Positions 1 to 7,209 of a stretch of 15,750 nucleotides of DNA are shown here, piece after piece. A program made the translations under genes and the position numbers. The stretch is from the NCBI GenBank assembly GCA_937969485.1, contig CALBVQ010000177.1:1-15750 (forward strand), given 5' to 3'. Each line of letters opens with the position of its first letter. Positions within the stretch are counted from its first letter, which is position 1. Under the pieces are notes generated by a model. It did no database searches. It was not told the origin of the DNA and saw only the letters and a program-made list of their open reading frames with translations. The stretch is from an uncultured Saprospiraceae bacterium (lineage in GTDB: Bacteria; Bacteroidota; Bacteroidia; Chitinophagales; Saprospiraceae).

Positions 1-1571
1 CCTCCTAACCATGGTTCTGTAAAAGATATATTGTAAGACTGGAAAAACTTCGAATTTGATTGAGCCCGAACACTTAGTTTTTGTGCATCTCCTTGTGGAA
101 GGGGATTCCAAGTTGAACGATCCTTAATATTGTTAAGTGAAAAGTTATTGAAAGTTACACCAAGTGTACCAATAAGGCCAGACACTCCACCATAACCAGC
201 AGAGAGTTCAAGCTGATCACTTGGTTTCTCTTCCAGAGTATATATGATATCAACCGTTCCTCGGGCTGGATTTACAGGAGTTTCCATATTGAATGCCTCC
301 GGATTGAAATAGCCAAGATTCAGAATCTGTCTTTGCGATCGAATAATATCTGATCTACTAAATTTCTTACCAGGTCTAGTACGAATTTCTCTTCGTACAA
401 CATCTTCATGAGTCCGATCATTTCCTTTGATAATTACCTTATCGATCGTAACCTGCGGACCTTCAGTGATTCGAATCTCAATATCAATCGAATCTCCTTT
501 GATAGCACGCTCTACAGGCTCAACTCTAAACATCAAATATCCATCATCCATATAAAGAGAACTCACATCACGTCCATCCAAACTAAAGGATAACCTGTTA
601 CTCAACAATTCTTTATTATAGACATCACCAGATTGTACTCCTAAAACTCTATTCAAATAATCTTCATCATAGATAGAGTTTCCTTTCCAAGTGATGTTAC
701 GGTAGTAATATTTATTACCTTCATCGATCTCGATATATACTTGTTGCCTTCCCTTCTCATCTCTCCAAACAGAATCTCTTATGATTTTCGCATCTCTAAA
801 ACCAATATTGTTATAATAGGTAATAAGTGAATTCTTGTCTTTCTCAAAATCTTCAGCGATATACTTAGATTTTTTTAAGATATTCAATCGAGTTTTAGTG
901 TTTTCCATCTTTCGACGCAGCTTCCATCCCTTGGCATTTTCATTTCCAACGAATGCTATTTTCCCTACTCTTACTCGCTTGTTTTTCTCGATATCAAATT
1001 GCAGTTGAACACTATTTTCCTTCGATGTATCTCTTTTTTCAGTTACGCGTACTTTTGCATCTTGAAATCCCTTTTCATAGTAGTAATCAAGTATCTTCTT
1101 ACGTCCCAGTTGCTTTAGGTCTTCGGTAACAATTCCACCTTTGACAACCACATTCTCTAGTACTTCATTTAAGTCATCGTGCTTTACCTTTTTAACACCT
1201 GTATACGAGTACTTAGTTAGCGTTGGTCTTTCCTGCAATCTAATTTCTAAGAAAGCTATGTCACCCACTGTCTTTTCCAAGTAGATTTCGATATCACTAA
1301 ACAATTGTAGCCTGAGAAGTGAATTAATAGCATTTGGAATCTCTTGTCCTGGAATTTTGATTTTTTTCCCAACACGAAGACCTGCCACTGCAATAATTGC
1401 CTTACTATCTCGGTACTTCAATCCAGTGACCTTGACGCCACCAATTTCGTATGTCTTCACTGTTTCGTAATCAACAATTTCTTCGCCATCATTTTGGGCG
1501 GAAGCCCCCTGATAAAGAAACAAAAGGCTGAACGCCAAAAGAAAAGAAAGTATATATTTATTTTTTGTCAT
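1..1571 (-). CDS. bamA: Outer membrane protein assembly factor BamA (5' part, C-terminus off the window)
   Basis: Central subunit of the Bam complex, which folds and inserts beta-barrel proteins into the outer membrane. Translating the minus strand from the ATG at 1571-1569 gives 523 codons that run off the window edge without a stop. A signal peptide of about 26 residues (hydrophobic core LLAFSLLFLY, ending ASAQ) is followed by several POTRA-like repeats, each with the pattern of a beta strand, helix and glycine-rich turn (for example VKVTGLKY, ITWKGNSIYDE, VIIKGNDRTHEDVVRREI). The last visible part enters the barrel: GYGGVSGLIGTLGVTFNNFSL, then SFTEPWLGG, a segment highly typical of BamA/Omp85. 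Bacteroidota BamA is usually about 850 residues, so roughly 60% is present. It lies 63 bp downstream of uppS on the same strand, an arrangement frequent in this phylum, so co-transcription is likely. Confidence 0.95.
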   Translation of the reverse strand, partial: MTKNKYILSFLLAFSLLFLYQGASAQNDGEEIVDYETVKTYEIGGVKVTGLKYRDSKAIIAVAGLRVGKKIKIPGQEIPNAINSLLRLQLFSDIEIYLEKTVGDIAFLEIRLQERPTLTKYSYTGVKKVKHDDLNEVLENVVVKGGIVTEDLKQLGRKKILDYYYEKGFQDAKVRVTEKRDTSKENSVQLQFDIEKNKRVRVGKIAFVGNENAKGWKLRRKMENTKTRLNILKKSKYIAEDFEKDKNSLITYYNNIGFRDAKIIRDSVWRDEKGRQQVYIEIDEGNKYYYRNITWKGNSIYDEDYLNRVLGVQSGDVYNKELLSNRLSFSLDGRDVSSLYMDDGYLMFRVEPVERAIKGDSIDIEIRITEGPQVTIDKVIIKGNDRTHEDVVRREIRTRPGKKFSRSDIIRSQRQILNLGYFNPEAFNMETPVNPARGTVDIIYTLEEKPSDQLELSAGYGGVSGLIGTLGVTFNNFSLNNIKDRSTWNPLPQGDAQKLSVRAQSNSKFFQSYNISFTEPWLG

Positions 1572-1634
1572 TTCACTTAGTCTAAATTCACTTTTCCTAA
1601 ACGGATGGAAGTTGCACTCTGTTGCTTTTTGAAA

Positions 1635-2372
1635 TCATAATTGCTCGCTTGTTTTACCAAAACGTCTTTCACGCTGCTGAAAATCTATGATCGCCTTGTA
1701 GAAATCTTCTTCACGAAAATCAGGCCAATAGATAGGTGCAAAATAGAGTTCACTATAAGCAATTTGCCATAGTAAATAATTACTCAAACGATACTCACCA
1801 CTAGTTCTGATCAGTAGTTCAGGATCAGGAATACCTGATGTTGTCAGGTACTTCTCAAAAACTGCATCAGTCAAATTTTCAGCGTCGATCAAATTATTTT
1901 TAGAATCTTGAGCGATCTTTTTTACTGCATTAATTATTTCCCATCGCCCTGAATAATTCAGAGCTAGGTTCAACATCATACGATCGTTATTTTTCGTTTT
2001 TTCAATGCCTTCCATGAGTGTTTCATATGTTCTCTTAGGCAATTTTGTAAGATCACCAATCGCATTGAGTCTGATATTATTCTCATTCAAAGAATTAATC
2101 TCAATACGAAGCGTGTCGACAAGGAGGCTCATCAAAGCGTTTACTTCAAGTCTAGGGCGATTCCAATTCTCAGTTGAGAAGGCATACAATGTCAAGCACT
2201 CTACTCCTAGATCTGCTGCTGTCTCTGTGATTTCTCTCACAGCTTTCACACCATTCCTATGTCCAAAAACACGAGGTTTCCCGTACTTTTTAGCCCAGCG
2301 ACCGTTACCATCCATAATGATCGCAACGTGTCTAGGAATTCTTTCAGAAATGATCTGGTCTTTCAGATCCAT
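1635..2372 (-). CDS. uppS: Isoprenyl transferase / undecaprenyl diphosphate synthase
   Basis: Cytoplasmic cis-prenyltransferase that condenses isopentenyl diphosphate onto farnesyl diphosphate to make undecaprenyl diphosphate, the lipid carrier for peptidoglycan and surface glycans. The 245 residues match the family's usual length. Visible motifs are MDGNGRWAKK with the catalytic Asp at residue 21, FGHRNG (36-41), the STENW segment (66-70), and DPELLIRTSGEYRLSN (183-198), which carries the Arg residues that bind the isopentenyl diphosphate, followed by LLWQIAYSELYF. The start at MDLKDQ gives a normal N-terminus. It is the first gene of a probable uppS-bamA unit and has a TAnnTTTG-type box about 24 bp upstream of its start. 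The downstream sugar-1-phosphate transferase at 3127 uses the same lipid carrier but is transcribed divergently. Confidence 0.96.
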   Translation of the reverse strand: MDLKDQIISERIPRHVAIIMDGNGRWAKKYGKPRVFGHRNGVKAVREITETAADLGVECLTLYAFSTENWNRPRLEVNALMSLLVDTLRIEINSLNENNIRLNAIGDLTKLPKRTYETLMEGIEKTKNNDRMMLNLALNYSGRWEIINAVKKIAQDSKNNLIDAENLTDAVFEKYLTTSGIPDPELLIRTSGEYRLSNYLLWQIAYSELYFAPIYWPDFREEDFYKAIIDFQQRERRFGKTSEQL

Positions 2373-2395
2373 AGGTTTTGTGCTTATTTAAGCTG

Positions 2396-2403
2396 CAAAA
2401 GTA
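2396..2403 (-). promoter_or_regulatory. Candidate -7 promoter box for uppS-bamA
   Basis: On the minus strand this reads TACTTTTG, a full match to the Bacteroidota -7 consensus TAnnTTTG. It would give a leader of about 17 nt before the uppS ATG. No good -33 TTG/TTTG element lies at the expected distance, so the call rests on one box. Confidence 0.35.
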
Positions 2404-2505
2404 GCAAATTCTTTCAAGTCGTAGGTGTATGTCAGGCGCAATTAATACATTGTAAGATAGATAGCTATAAATTATATTAACTATGATTGAAAAATCAAAA
2501 AATCG

Positions 2506-2517
2506 ATCGGTACCGAT
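2506..2517. promoter_or_regulatory. 12-bp perfect palindrome in the divergent uppS / lipoprotein spacer
   Basis: ATCGGTACCGAT is a perfect palindrome near the middle of the 257-bp spacer between divergently transcribed uppS and the lipoprotein gene. Just upstream is a small hairpin (TGATT-GAAA-AATCA, 2484-2497). Position and symmetry would suit a dimeric regulator, but no regulator is identified. The rest of 2373-2629 shows no gene. Confidence 0.3.
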
Positions 2518-2629
2518 GAAGCGCATTTTCGGCTAGACATAAAATTAAGATCGTGAAGCAAGAGCAAAAGTAATTTTACGCAATAGCTCGAAAACAATTC
2601 GTAAATTTACCTTTTGAAACTAATTAATT

Positions 2630-3124
2630 ATGGGGAAATATATAAGCATAGCGGTGATATGCCTATTTTTTTTGAGTGCTTGTGAAATGAATAGCTGCAT
2701 AAATAAGTCATACTTTGTTTTAACTTACAATAGCTTTATGACGGACCTTGAGGAGAACCACAAGAGGTATTCTTCTGCGGATTGGGAGTCGAAAGAGGAG
2801 AAAATGCGTTCGTTTGTGAATGATTGTTATGCCTCTTTTAAATCAGAATTGAGTGTAGAAGAGCGAGTGAGTTTCTGGACAAAATATGTTGAATTTATGA
2901 TTCTCCGCCATGCGGGTGATGCACTGCAGGTGATTGAATCAGAAGATAAGAAGAGTGAAGTAGAAATATACAAAGAGATTAAGACTGCGCTCGGAGAGGC
3001 TGATTTCAAAAAGCTTTTTAAGCAAATATTAGGAGATGACATCGAAAAAGCAGTAGATGATGTTCTTGATGAACTAAATAAGTGGGGAGATCGGTTAAAA
3101 GACTGGTTGGACACCAAAAATTAA
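2630..3124 (+). CDS. Small predicted lipoprotein, function unknown
   Basis: 164 residues. The N-terminus is a lipoprotein signal peptide: a short basic start, a hydrophobic stretch and the lipobox LSAC, with the lipidated Cys at residue 18. The mature part is highly charged and probably all-helical, with no cysteine pair or enzyme motif that I recognise beyond C23 and C67. The pattern of an aromatic/acidic segment (YSSADWESKEEKM) followed about 20 residues later by ELSVEERVSF recalls small Bacteroidota lipoproteins grouped under DUF6565. That resemblance is from memory and is inferential. The stop codon is 2 bp before the next gene's ATG, so it is probably co-translated with the sugar-phosphate transferase. 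No clear promoter was found; a TAnnnTTTG near-match lies at 2608-2616. Confidence 0.75.
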   Translation: MGKYISIAVICLFFLSACEMNSCINKSYFVLTYNSFMTDLEENHKRYSSADWESKEEKMRSFVNDCYASFKSELSVEERVSFWTKYVEFMILRHAGDALQVIESEDKKSEVEIYKEIKTALGEADFKKLFKQILGDDIEKAVDDVLDELNKWGDRLKDWLDTKN

Positions 3125-3126
3125 GA

Positions 3127-4188
3127 ATGTACGATTTAATATTAAGTTTTATAACGGCTTTCAGTTTGACGTACCTTGCTATACCTAGCATTATTCATAT
3201 TGCTGTAAAGAAAAATCTAGTGGACGTCCCTGGAAACAGAACGAGTCACAAAGACATTACGCCTTCACTAGGCGGGATTGGGATTTTTGCAGGAATGATA
3301 TTCTCGATTGTTTTATGGACCCCTTTCAAGGTTTTCGGAGATTTACAATATATTCTTTGTGCCTTTATTATCATCTTTTTGATAGGTGCGAAGGACGACA
3401 TCATGCCGATGAGTGCTTCGAGAAAAATGATGGGTCAGCTTTTTGCGGCTATTATCTTAGTATACAAAGCCAATATAAAGTTGACTAGTTTTTATGGAAT
3501 ATTTGGGATACATGAACTCCCTATCTACATGAGTATAATCATTAGTATTTTTACTATTATAGTAATAATTAATGCATTCAATTTAATTGATGGGATTAAT
3601 GGTTTGTCAGCAGGTATCGGCATGTTAATTTCAACTGTGTTAGGGACTTGGTTCTTTATGATTGATAGTATGGGGCTTGCGATAATTGCCTTTGCAATGA
3701 CAGGAGCCTTATTCGCATTTTTAAGATACAATATTACTCCTGCGCGTATTTTCATGGGTGATACAGGATCACTTTTACTGGGATTAGTCTGCTCTATATT
3801 GATTATTCAATTCATTGAAATGCATCAGGTGATTGGAGATTCACCTTATAAATTCAAGGCTGCTCCTGCTGCAGCGATAGGCATTTTGATCTTACCTCTA
3901 TTTGATACATTCAGAGTATTTACTACTCGGATTCTCCGAGGAAGATCGCCGTTCTTGCCAGATCGAAATCACATTCATCACTTGCTAATTGATACAGGTT
4001 TGACGCACATGCAAGCGACTGGAATCCTTATTGCGGTAAATACTTTATTCATATTTCTTGTAGTAAAATTACAATCGATGGGTAACATGAACTTGTTACT
4101 GGTCATTATTTCGTTAGCCACCCTACTTACTGCAATTCTCTACGTAATATCTAGAAGTAGACGAAAAGCGATTGCTAATGAAGCATAG
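3127..4188 (+). CDS. WecA/MraY-like polyprenyl-phosphate N-acetylhexosamine-1-phosphate transferase
   Basis: Integral inner-membrane enzyme that transfers a sugar-1-phosphate from a UDP-sugar to undecaprenyl phosphate, starting a cell-surface glycan (O-antigen, capsule or similar). Using the ATG at 3127 it is 353 residues with about ten hydrophobic segments. Family motifs in order: GGIGIF (49-54), the Asp pair in GAKDD (D90, D91), NAFNLIDGINGLSAG (149-163), RIFMGDTGS (D212) and the loop motif PDRNHIHHLL, with HIHH at 282-285. The HIHH form fits the WecA/TagO/WbpL branch better than MraY. An upstream in-frame start at 3082 would overlap the lipoprotein by 43 bp and add a polar 15-residue tail before the first membrane helix, so I prefer 3127. 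The exact sugar substrate cannot be read. Its 3' end overlaps the fluoride channel gene. Confidence 0.93.
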   Translation: MYDLILSFITAFSLTYLAIPSIIHIAVKKNLVDVPGNRTSHKDITPSLGGIGIFAGMIFSIVLWTPFKVFGDLQYILCAFIIIFLIGAKDDIMPMSASRKMMGQLFAAIILVYKANIKLTSFYGIFGIHELPIYMSIIISIFTIIVIINAFNLIDGINGLSAGIGMLISTVLGTWFFMIDSMGLAIIAFAMTGALFAFLRYNITPARIFMGDTGSLLLGLVCSILIIQFIEMHQVIGDSPYKFKAAPAAAIGILILPLFDTFRVFTTRILRGRSPFLPDRNHIHHLLIDTGLTHMQATGILIAVNTLFIFLVVKLQSMGNMNLLLVIISLATLLTAILYVISRSRRKAIANEA

Positions 4189-4552
4189 TTGGTTATTCGT
4201 ATTTCTAGGAGGTGGATTTGGTAGTGTATGTCGCTACTACATTAGCATATGGCTGACCGCCAAAAGTGCAGGTTCGATACCTTGGGGCACATTCGTCAGT
4301 AATATTTTGGCATGTTTGATTTTAGGTTTGGCAGTTGCTAGATATACAAAAGGTGAAGGGAATTCCAATGAGTTCTGGATGTACTTAGTAGCTGTGGGAT
4401 TTTGTGGCGGGTTCAGTACATTCAGCACTTTCTCGAAAGAAAATTTCGAGTTGCTAAATAACGGGCAGTATGGGATGCTCTCAATTTACGTGATAGTTAG
4501 TCTCATTGTAGGAGTTTTAGGATTTATCGCGGGTCATTATGTGGGAAGTTAA
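4178..4552 (+). CDS. crcB: Fluoride-specific ion channel FluC (CrcB)
   Basis: Small four-helix membrane protein that exports fluoride as a dual-topology dimer. Started at the ATG at 4178 it has 124 residues, the family norm. It shows the N-terminal GGGFGSVCRYY motif (Arg19), the pore-lining Asn in GTFVSN (Asn42) and the GFCGGFSTFSTFS signature (74-86), whose two TF pairs form the phenylalanine box and Na+ site. A TTG at 4172 would add two residues. The gene overlaps the end of the sugar-phosphate transferase by 11 bp, so its expression is probably coupled to it translationally. No fluoride riboswitch is visible upstream, as expected for a gene embedded in a cluster. Only one crcB copy is present, consistent with a homodimer. 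Confidence 0.94.
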   Translation: MKHSWLFVFLGGGFGSVCRYYISIWLTAKSAGSIPWGTFVSNILACLILGLAVARYTKGEGNSNEFWMYLVAVGFCGGFSTFSTFSKENFELLNNGQYGMLSIYVIVSLIVGVLGFIAGHYVGS

Positions 4553-4627
4553 CTGATAGTAAAGGGTATTTCCTTTTCAAAAGAAAGCGTGCAATAATAA
4601 ATGCTGTGATTGCAATTTAGAATGGTA

Positions 4628-6355
4628 TTAATTGCTAAAAATAACTTGCCGTACTTCTTTTCTACCATCATTGAAATAAAAGATGAGGTAGTGCGGACCT
4701 CTTTCACATGTCGAAATATCAATTGTGTTTTCACCTTCTAAAACTTCTTTCGTTTCTACTCGCTGTCCCAAGGAGTTAAAAATTTCTATTGTCTTAACTC
4801 TATTTTCATTATCGTCTAGATAGAAATAAAGTTTACTAGTTGAAGGGTTAGGAAACACAATAAAACTAACTTCCTCGACATCTATTGGCTCTAGCCCCAC
4901 AGTTAGCGATTCAATACTACTGAACACGCTATCCAGTACAATAAAACGCTCATCAATCCAGTCAAATGTATACTGTATGCTGCTTTCATCCAAAAAAGAA
5001 TCTTCCCATCTTAGCTCCTCGCGTTCATACACAGCATTCAATTGTAAATAATGGAACTCTTTCTCTATGAGGTCTTTTATGGCATCAGGAGTAATAACAG
5101 AACTTCTAAGCTCCGCCCATCTACTAATCAATCTTTCTTGAAAACCATTGTCTCTCGTATCAAGAATCAAACGACTATAAAAACCGCTTTCCGTATGCAA
5201 TGTTATTCGTCTGGGACTAATTCTTGTGCCATCCCAGGACATTCCGAATGTTCCATCTAGATCCCAAGGGACGTATATATATGGTTCCCCATTTGTGTAC
5301 TTAGCTATATATACATTCTTTCCTGAGTTATCAACAGCTCTAAGAACACTATGAAATAAATAGTAATTTACTAGATTTTCAATATTAAATTTACTTTCAT
5401 AATGATTGTAAAAAATCCCGTTTTGAGCATCAATCACAAAAACAATAAATGAGTAAATATTCCACCAATCATATGTTTCAGTGGGAGATTTATACTTAAA
5501 ACCTTCCCATAACTCTTGGTTGTTGTTATACCCAGAATACTGTGAAAATTGAGTCCCTCCAAAATCTACACCCTTGTACAATTCTCCTTTGATTAAACCA
5601 TCCAGTTCGTCTTCAAGTTGTAACTGTTTAGGGTCAACTCTTTCTCCCAAAGTATAAACTCCTTGATATTCATCATCAAGAAATACCTCGACATACTCAT
5701 GCCTCACACCATTGATGGCTTTGGGCTTTAGAGCAGAATAGTAAAGTTCATCTATCGAACGCCATATTTCAAAGTTCACTTTATTTCTCAACCGAAGAGG
5801 TTCGTTGTACATCGCATCCATATTCCAGTCGTCGTCATTTCTCATACCAAGCAAACTGTAATCCTCCTTTACTTCACCGATATCATCCGCCCAGAACTCG
5901 AGTCTGTAAGATGGTTTTGGAAAAAAAGAAGTTGAACCTCCCCTGTACTCAATGCCTATTCTTGAAGAAACCACACTTCCATCACTTTCACACATATCAA
6001 ACATGGCCAATACTCGAGGTTCATCAACGATAGATTCTGTAGTGCGGACACGCACAATAGGTAATTCAGTAAAATACAAGTCGAAAATAAATCCCATATC
6101 ATCGGAAACAGAATATCTTTCGCCAACTGTGAAATCAACAATAACTGAAGAAAAAGTAAATGTCTTTCCTTCAACAGTTACACTTTCTTTTTCATCAACT
6201 ATCTGTGCATTTAGTTGATTCACATCTTGGTTAATAAGGATCAATTGCAATTCGTAGTCCACATTCACAAATTTAGCATCGACATCAACAGCCACCTGAG
6301 AGTACAATTCCCCCAAGCATAAAAGACATATTATAGCTGTCAAACTAAATTTCAT
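4628..6355 (-). CDS. Secreted CotH-kinase-family protein with T9SS C-terminal sorting domain
   Basis: 575 residues. A Sec signal peptide (about 1-19, ending LYSQ) leads into an N-terminal beta-rich segment, then a CotH domain at about 130-480. Family hallmarks are IEYRGGSTSFFPKPSYRLEF (RGG at 138-140), LLGMRNDDDWN (168-178), VFLDDEYQGVYTLGERVD (224-241), DNSGKNVYIAKY (342-353) and YVPWDLDGTFG (361-371, Asp365 and Asp367), the Asp-containing segment associated with the active site. Residues 498-575 form a type A Por/T9SS sorting domain, starting FPNPS and including IEIFNSLGQRV. Known family activity: spore-coat CotH is an atypical protein kinase. Inferred here: the protein is exported, processed by type IX secretion and anchored or released outside the cell. 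It stands alone on its strand, convergent with crcB. Target and true kinase activity are unknown. Confidence 0.9.
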   Translation of the reverse strand: MKFSLTAIICLLCLGELYSQVAVDVDAKFVNVDYELQLILINQDVNQLNAQIVDEKESVTVEGKTFTFSSVIVDFTVGERYSVSDDMGFIFDLYFTELPIVRVRTTESIVDEPRVLAMFDMCESDGSVVSSRIGIEYRGGSTSFFPKPSYRLEFWADDIGEVKEDYSLLGMRNDDDWNMDAMYNEPLRLRNKVNFEIWRSIDELYYSALKPKAINGVRHEYVEVFLDDEYQGVYTLGERVDPKQLQLEDELDGLIKGELYKGVDFGGTQFSQYSGYNNNQELWEGFKYKSPTETYDWWNIYSFIVFVIDAQNGIFYNHYESKFNIENLVNYYLFHSVLRAVDNSGKNVYIAKYTNGEPYIYVPWDLDGTFGMSWDGTRISPRRITLHTESGFYSRLILDTRDNGFQERLISRWAELRSSVITPDAIKDLIEKEFHYLQLNAVYEREELRWEDSFLDESSIQYTFDWIDERFIVLDSVFSSIESLTVGLEPIDVEEVSFIVFPNPSTSKLYFYLDDNENRVKTIEIFNSLGQRVETKEVLEGENTIDISTCERGPHYLIFYFNDGRKEVRQVIFSN

Positions 6356-6422
6356 ACAGATTGCTTATTTCGTTTTAGTACAGAAAGAGTAAAAATACAA
6401 CTTTAACCGTACATGTATTTGA

Positions 6423-6444
6423 ACGATATAAAACCTCATATCGT
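6423..6444. promoter_or_regulatory. 7-bp inverted repeat in the cotH / GIY-YIG divergent spacer
   Basis: ACGATAT (6423-6429) and ATATCGT (6438-6444) are perfect inverted copies separated by 8 bases, lying between the divergent starts at 6355 and 6543. An 8-bp palindrome TACATGTA sits just before it (6410-6417). They could be operator sites; chance is not excluded in AT-rich DNA. Confidence 0.25.
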
Positions 6445-6530
6445 CTATCATGAAAGATCTGGATGCACAAGATTTAACAACAGCTTAGAGTCTATTTAAA
6501 TCAATAGGAAAAAACAAAGCAAGTTTTCTT

Positions 6531-6538
6531 TAAATTTG
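6531..6538 (+). promoter_or_regulatory. Possible -7 box immediately upstream of the GIY-YIG gene
   Basis: TAAATTTG matches TAnnTTTG but ends only 4 bp before the ATG. Transcription from it would start at or just after the start codon, so it would imply a leaderless message or a coincidence. No -33 partner was seen. Confidence 0.15.
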
Positions 6539-6542
6539 AACC

Positions 6543-6887
6543 ATGGCAAAATATAGCGTTTACGTAATCGAACTTTCGAAGCGAGTATGGACGGATAGTT
6601 CTAAGTTTCGCGATGCAAACCCACAATATAATGGAGTAAGTGAATGCCTGTATGTAGGGATGACAAGTCTTACTCCTGAACAACGATTCAAGAAGCACAA
6701 GACGGGTGCCAAAAGCAAAAAAGGTCATAAGATTTCAGCATATTTTGCCGAGCAATACGGTTTATATCTTCGCCCTAGCCTTTACGAAAAACTTAATCCT
6801 ATCTCTACCAAACAAGCTGCTTATGACATGGAAGAAAAGCTAGCCAAGGAACTGAAAAAGAAACGTTATGCAGTGTGGTGGAACTAG
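6543..6887 (+). CDS. Small GIY-YIG-superfamily-like protein
   Basis: 114 residues, small and basic. The segment VYVIEL (6-11) corresponds to the GIY strand and LYVGMTSLTPEQRFKKH (36-52) to the YIG strand plus following helix, with Arg48 in the catalytic-arginine position. A candidate metal-binding Glu lies in AAYDMEEKLAKEL near residues 96-97. The spacing between the two motif halves is about 26 residues instead of the usual 10 or so, because of an insert containing RDANPQYNG. I recall this whole pattern from widespread short bacterial proteins sometimes labelled only as hypothetical. The family contains DNA nucleases, but whether this member cuts DNA is not known. It is a single gene, divergent from the CotH gene, with no partner that would reveal a role. 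The proposed start is the first ATG that preserves the first strand. Confidence 0.7.
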   Translation: MAKYSVYVIELSKRVWTDSSKFRDANPQYNGVSECLYVGMTSLTPEQRFKKHKTGAKSKKGHKISAYFAEQYGLYLRPSLYEKLNPISTKQAAYDMEEKLAKELKKKRYAVWWN

Positions 6888-7038
6888 TTTTTCAGTAGGC
6901 TTTCGCCCAAAGCTTGGGTCAGTGCCGAATTTGTAGAGACTATCGTTTTCCAAACTAAATAGAATTGTGGCTACTACCAACTGAGGACCAAGACTAAAAA
7001 AGAGGTAGATAAAATAATTATAGGTAATGATAGATCGG

Positions 7039-7150
7039 GCGAGTCCCATTGTCCTCAAAAAATGAGGCCAATGGGCCGGAGTATTGCGTGTTTCGGCAGT
7101 GGCCTCATCACTCACTAGCGTTCGCGACATGCACTCCATGTTCCTCTCGC
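7039..7150. ncRNA. Candidate structured RNA, strand undetermined (minus-strand fold favoured)
   Basis: The block is closed by GCGAG (7039-7043) pairing with CTCGC (7146-7150). Inside, two compatible arms fit without crossing. Arm 1 pairs CCCATTG and CCTCA (7045-7057) with TGAGG and CAATGGG (7063-7075), giving 12 pairs, one mismatch and a five-A loop. Arm 2, read on the minus strand, pairs GGAGT-GC and TGT (7137-7127) with ACA and GC-ACTCC (7091-7078) through one mismatch and a 3-nt bulge. Arm 2 encloses a small GGC-CACT-GCC hairpin (7104-7095). Together with the high G+C this looks like a folded RNA. It lies between convergent genes, so it is not a 5' leader. I found no TAnnTTTG box or T-tract terminator for either strand and recognise no known RNA family, so this is inference from pairing and composition alone. 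Confidence 0.35.
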
Positions 7151-7209
7151 AAGATTGATTACTACTAAAGAATATTTGATTTATATGTCGATAAAGTATT
7201 TCACTAGCC

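Noticed and set aside
2344..2526. 60-residue minus-strand reading frame over the uppS start
   Set aside because: It overlaps the uppS start in another frame and has no recognisable features.
3082..3126. Earlier start for the sugar-phosphate transferase
   Set aside because: It would overlap the lipoprotein gene by 43 bp, and the added residues precede the first membrane helix without benefit. The ATG at 3127 fits the family.
4590..4614. Terminator between crcB and the CotH gene
   Set aside because: The TGCAAT/ATTGCA pair has only 6 bp around a 13-nt loop, with no proper T tract. It may be chance.
7075..7110. Cobalamin-riboswitch fragment (minus-strand GCCACTG)
   Set aside because: Only this short string matches. 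The GGGAAGGC partner and B12 box are missing, and no gene follows in the right direction.
6840..7139. 99-residue minus-strand reading frame over the end of the GIY-YIG gene
   Set aside because: Its 3' part is the antisense of the GIY-YIG gene and its 5' part covers the structured G+C-rich block. No domain, signal peptide or ribosome site supports it.
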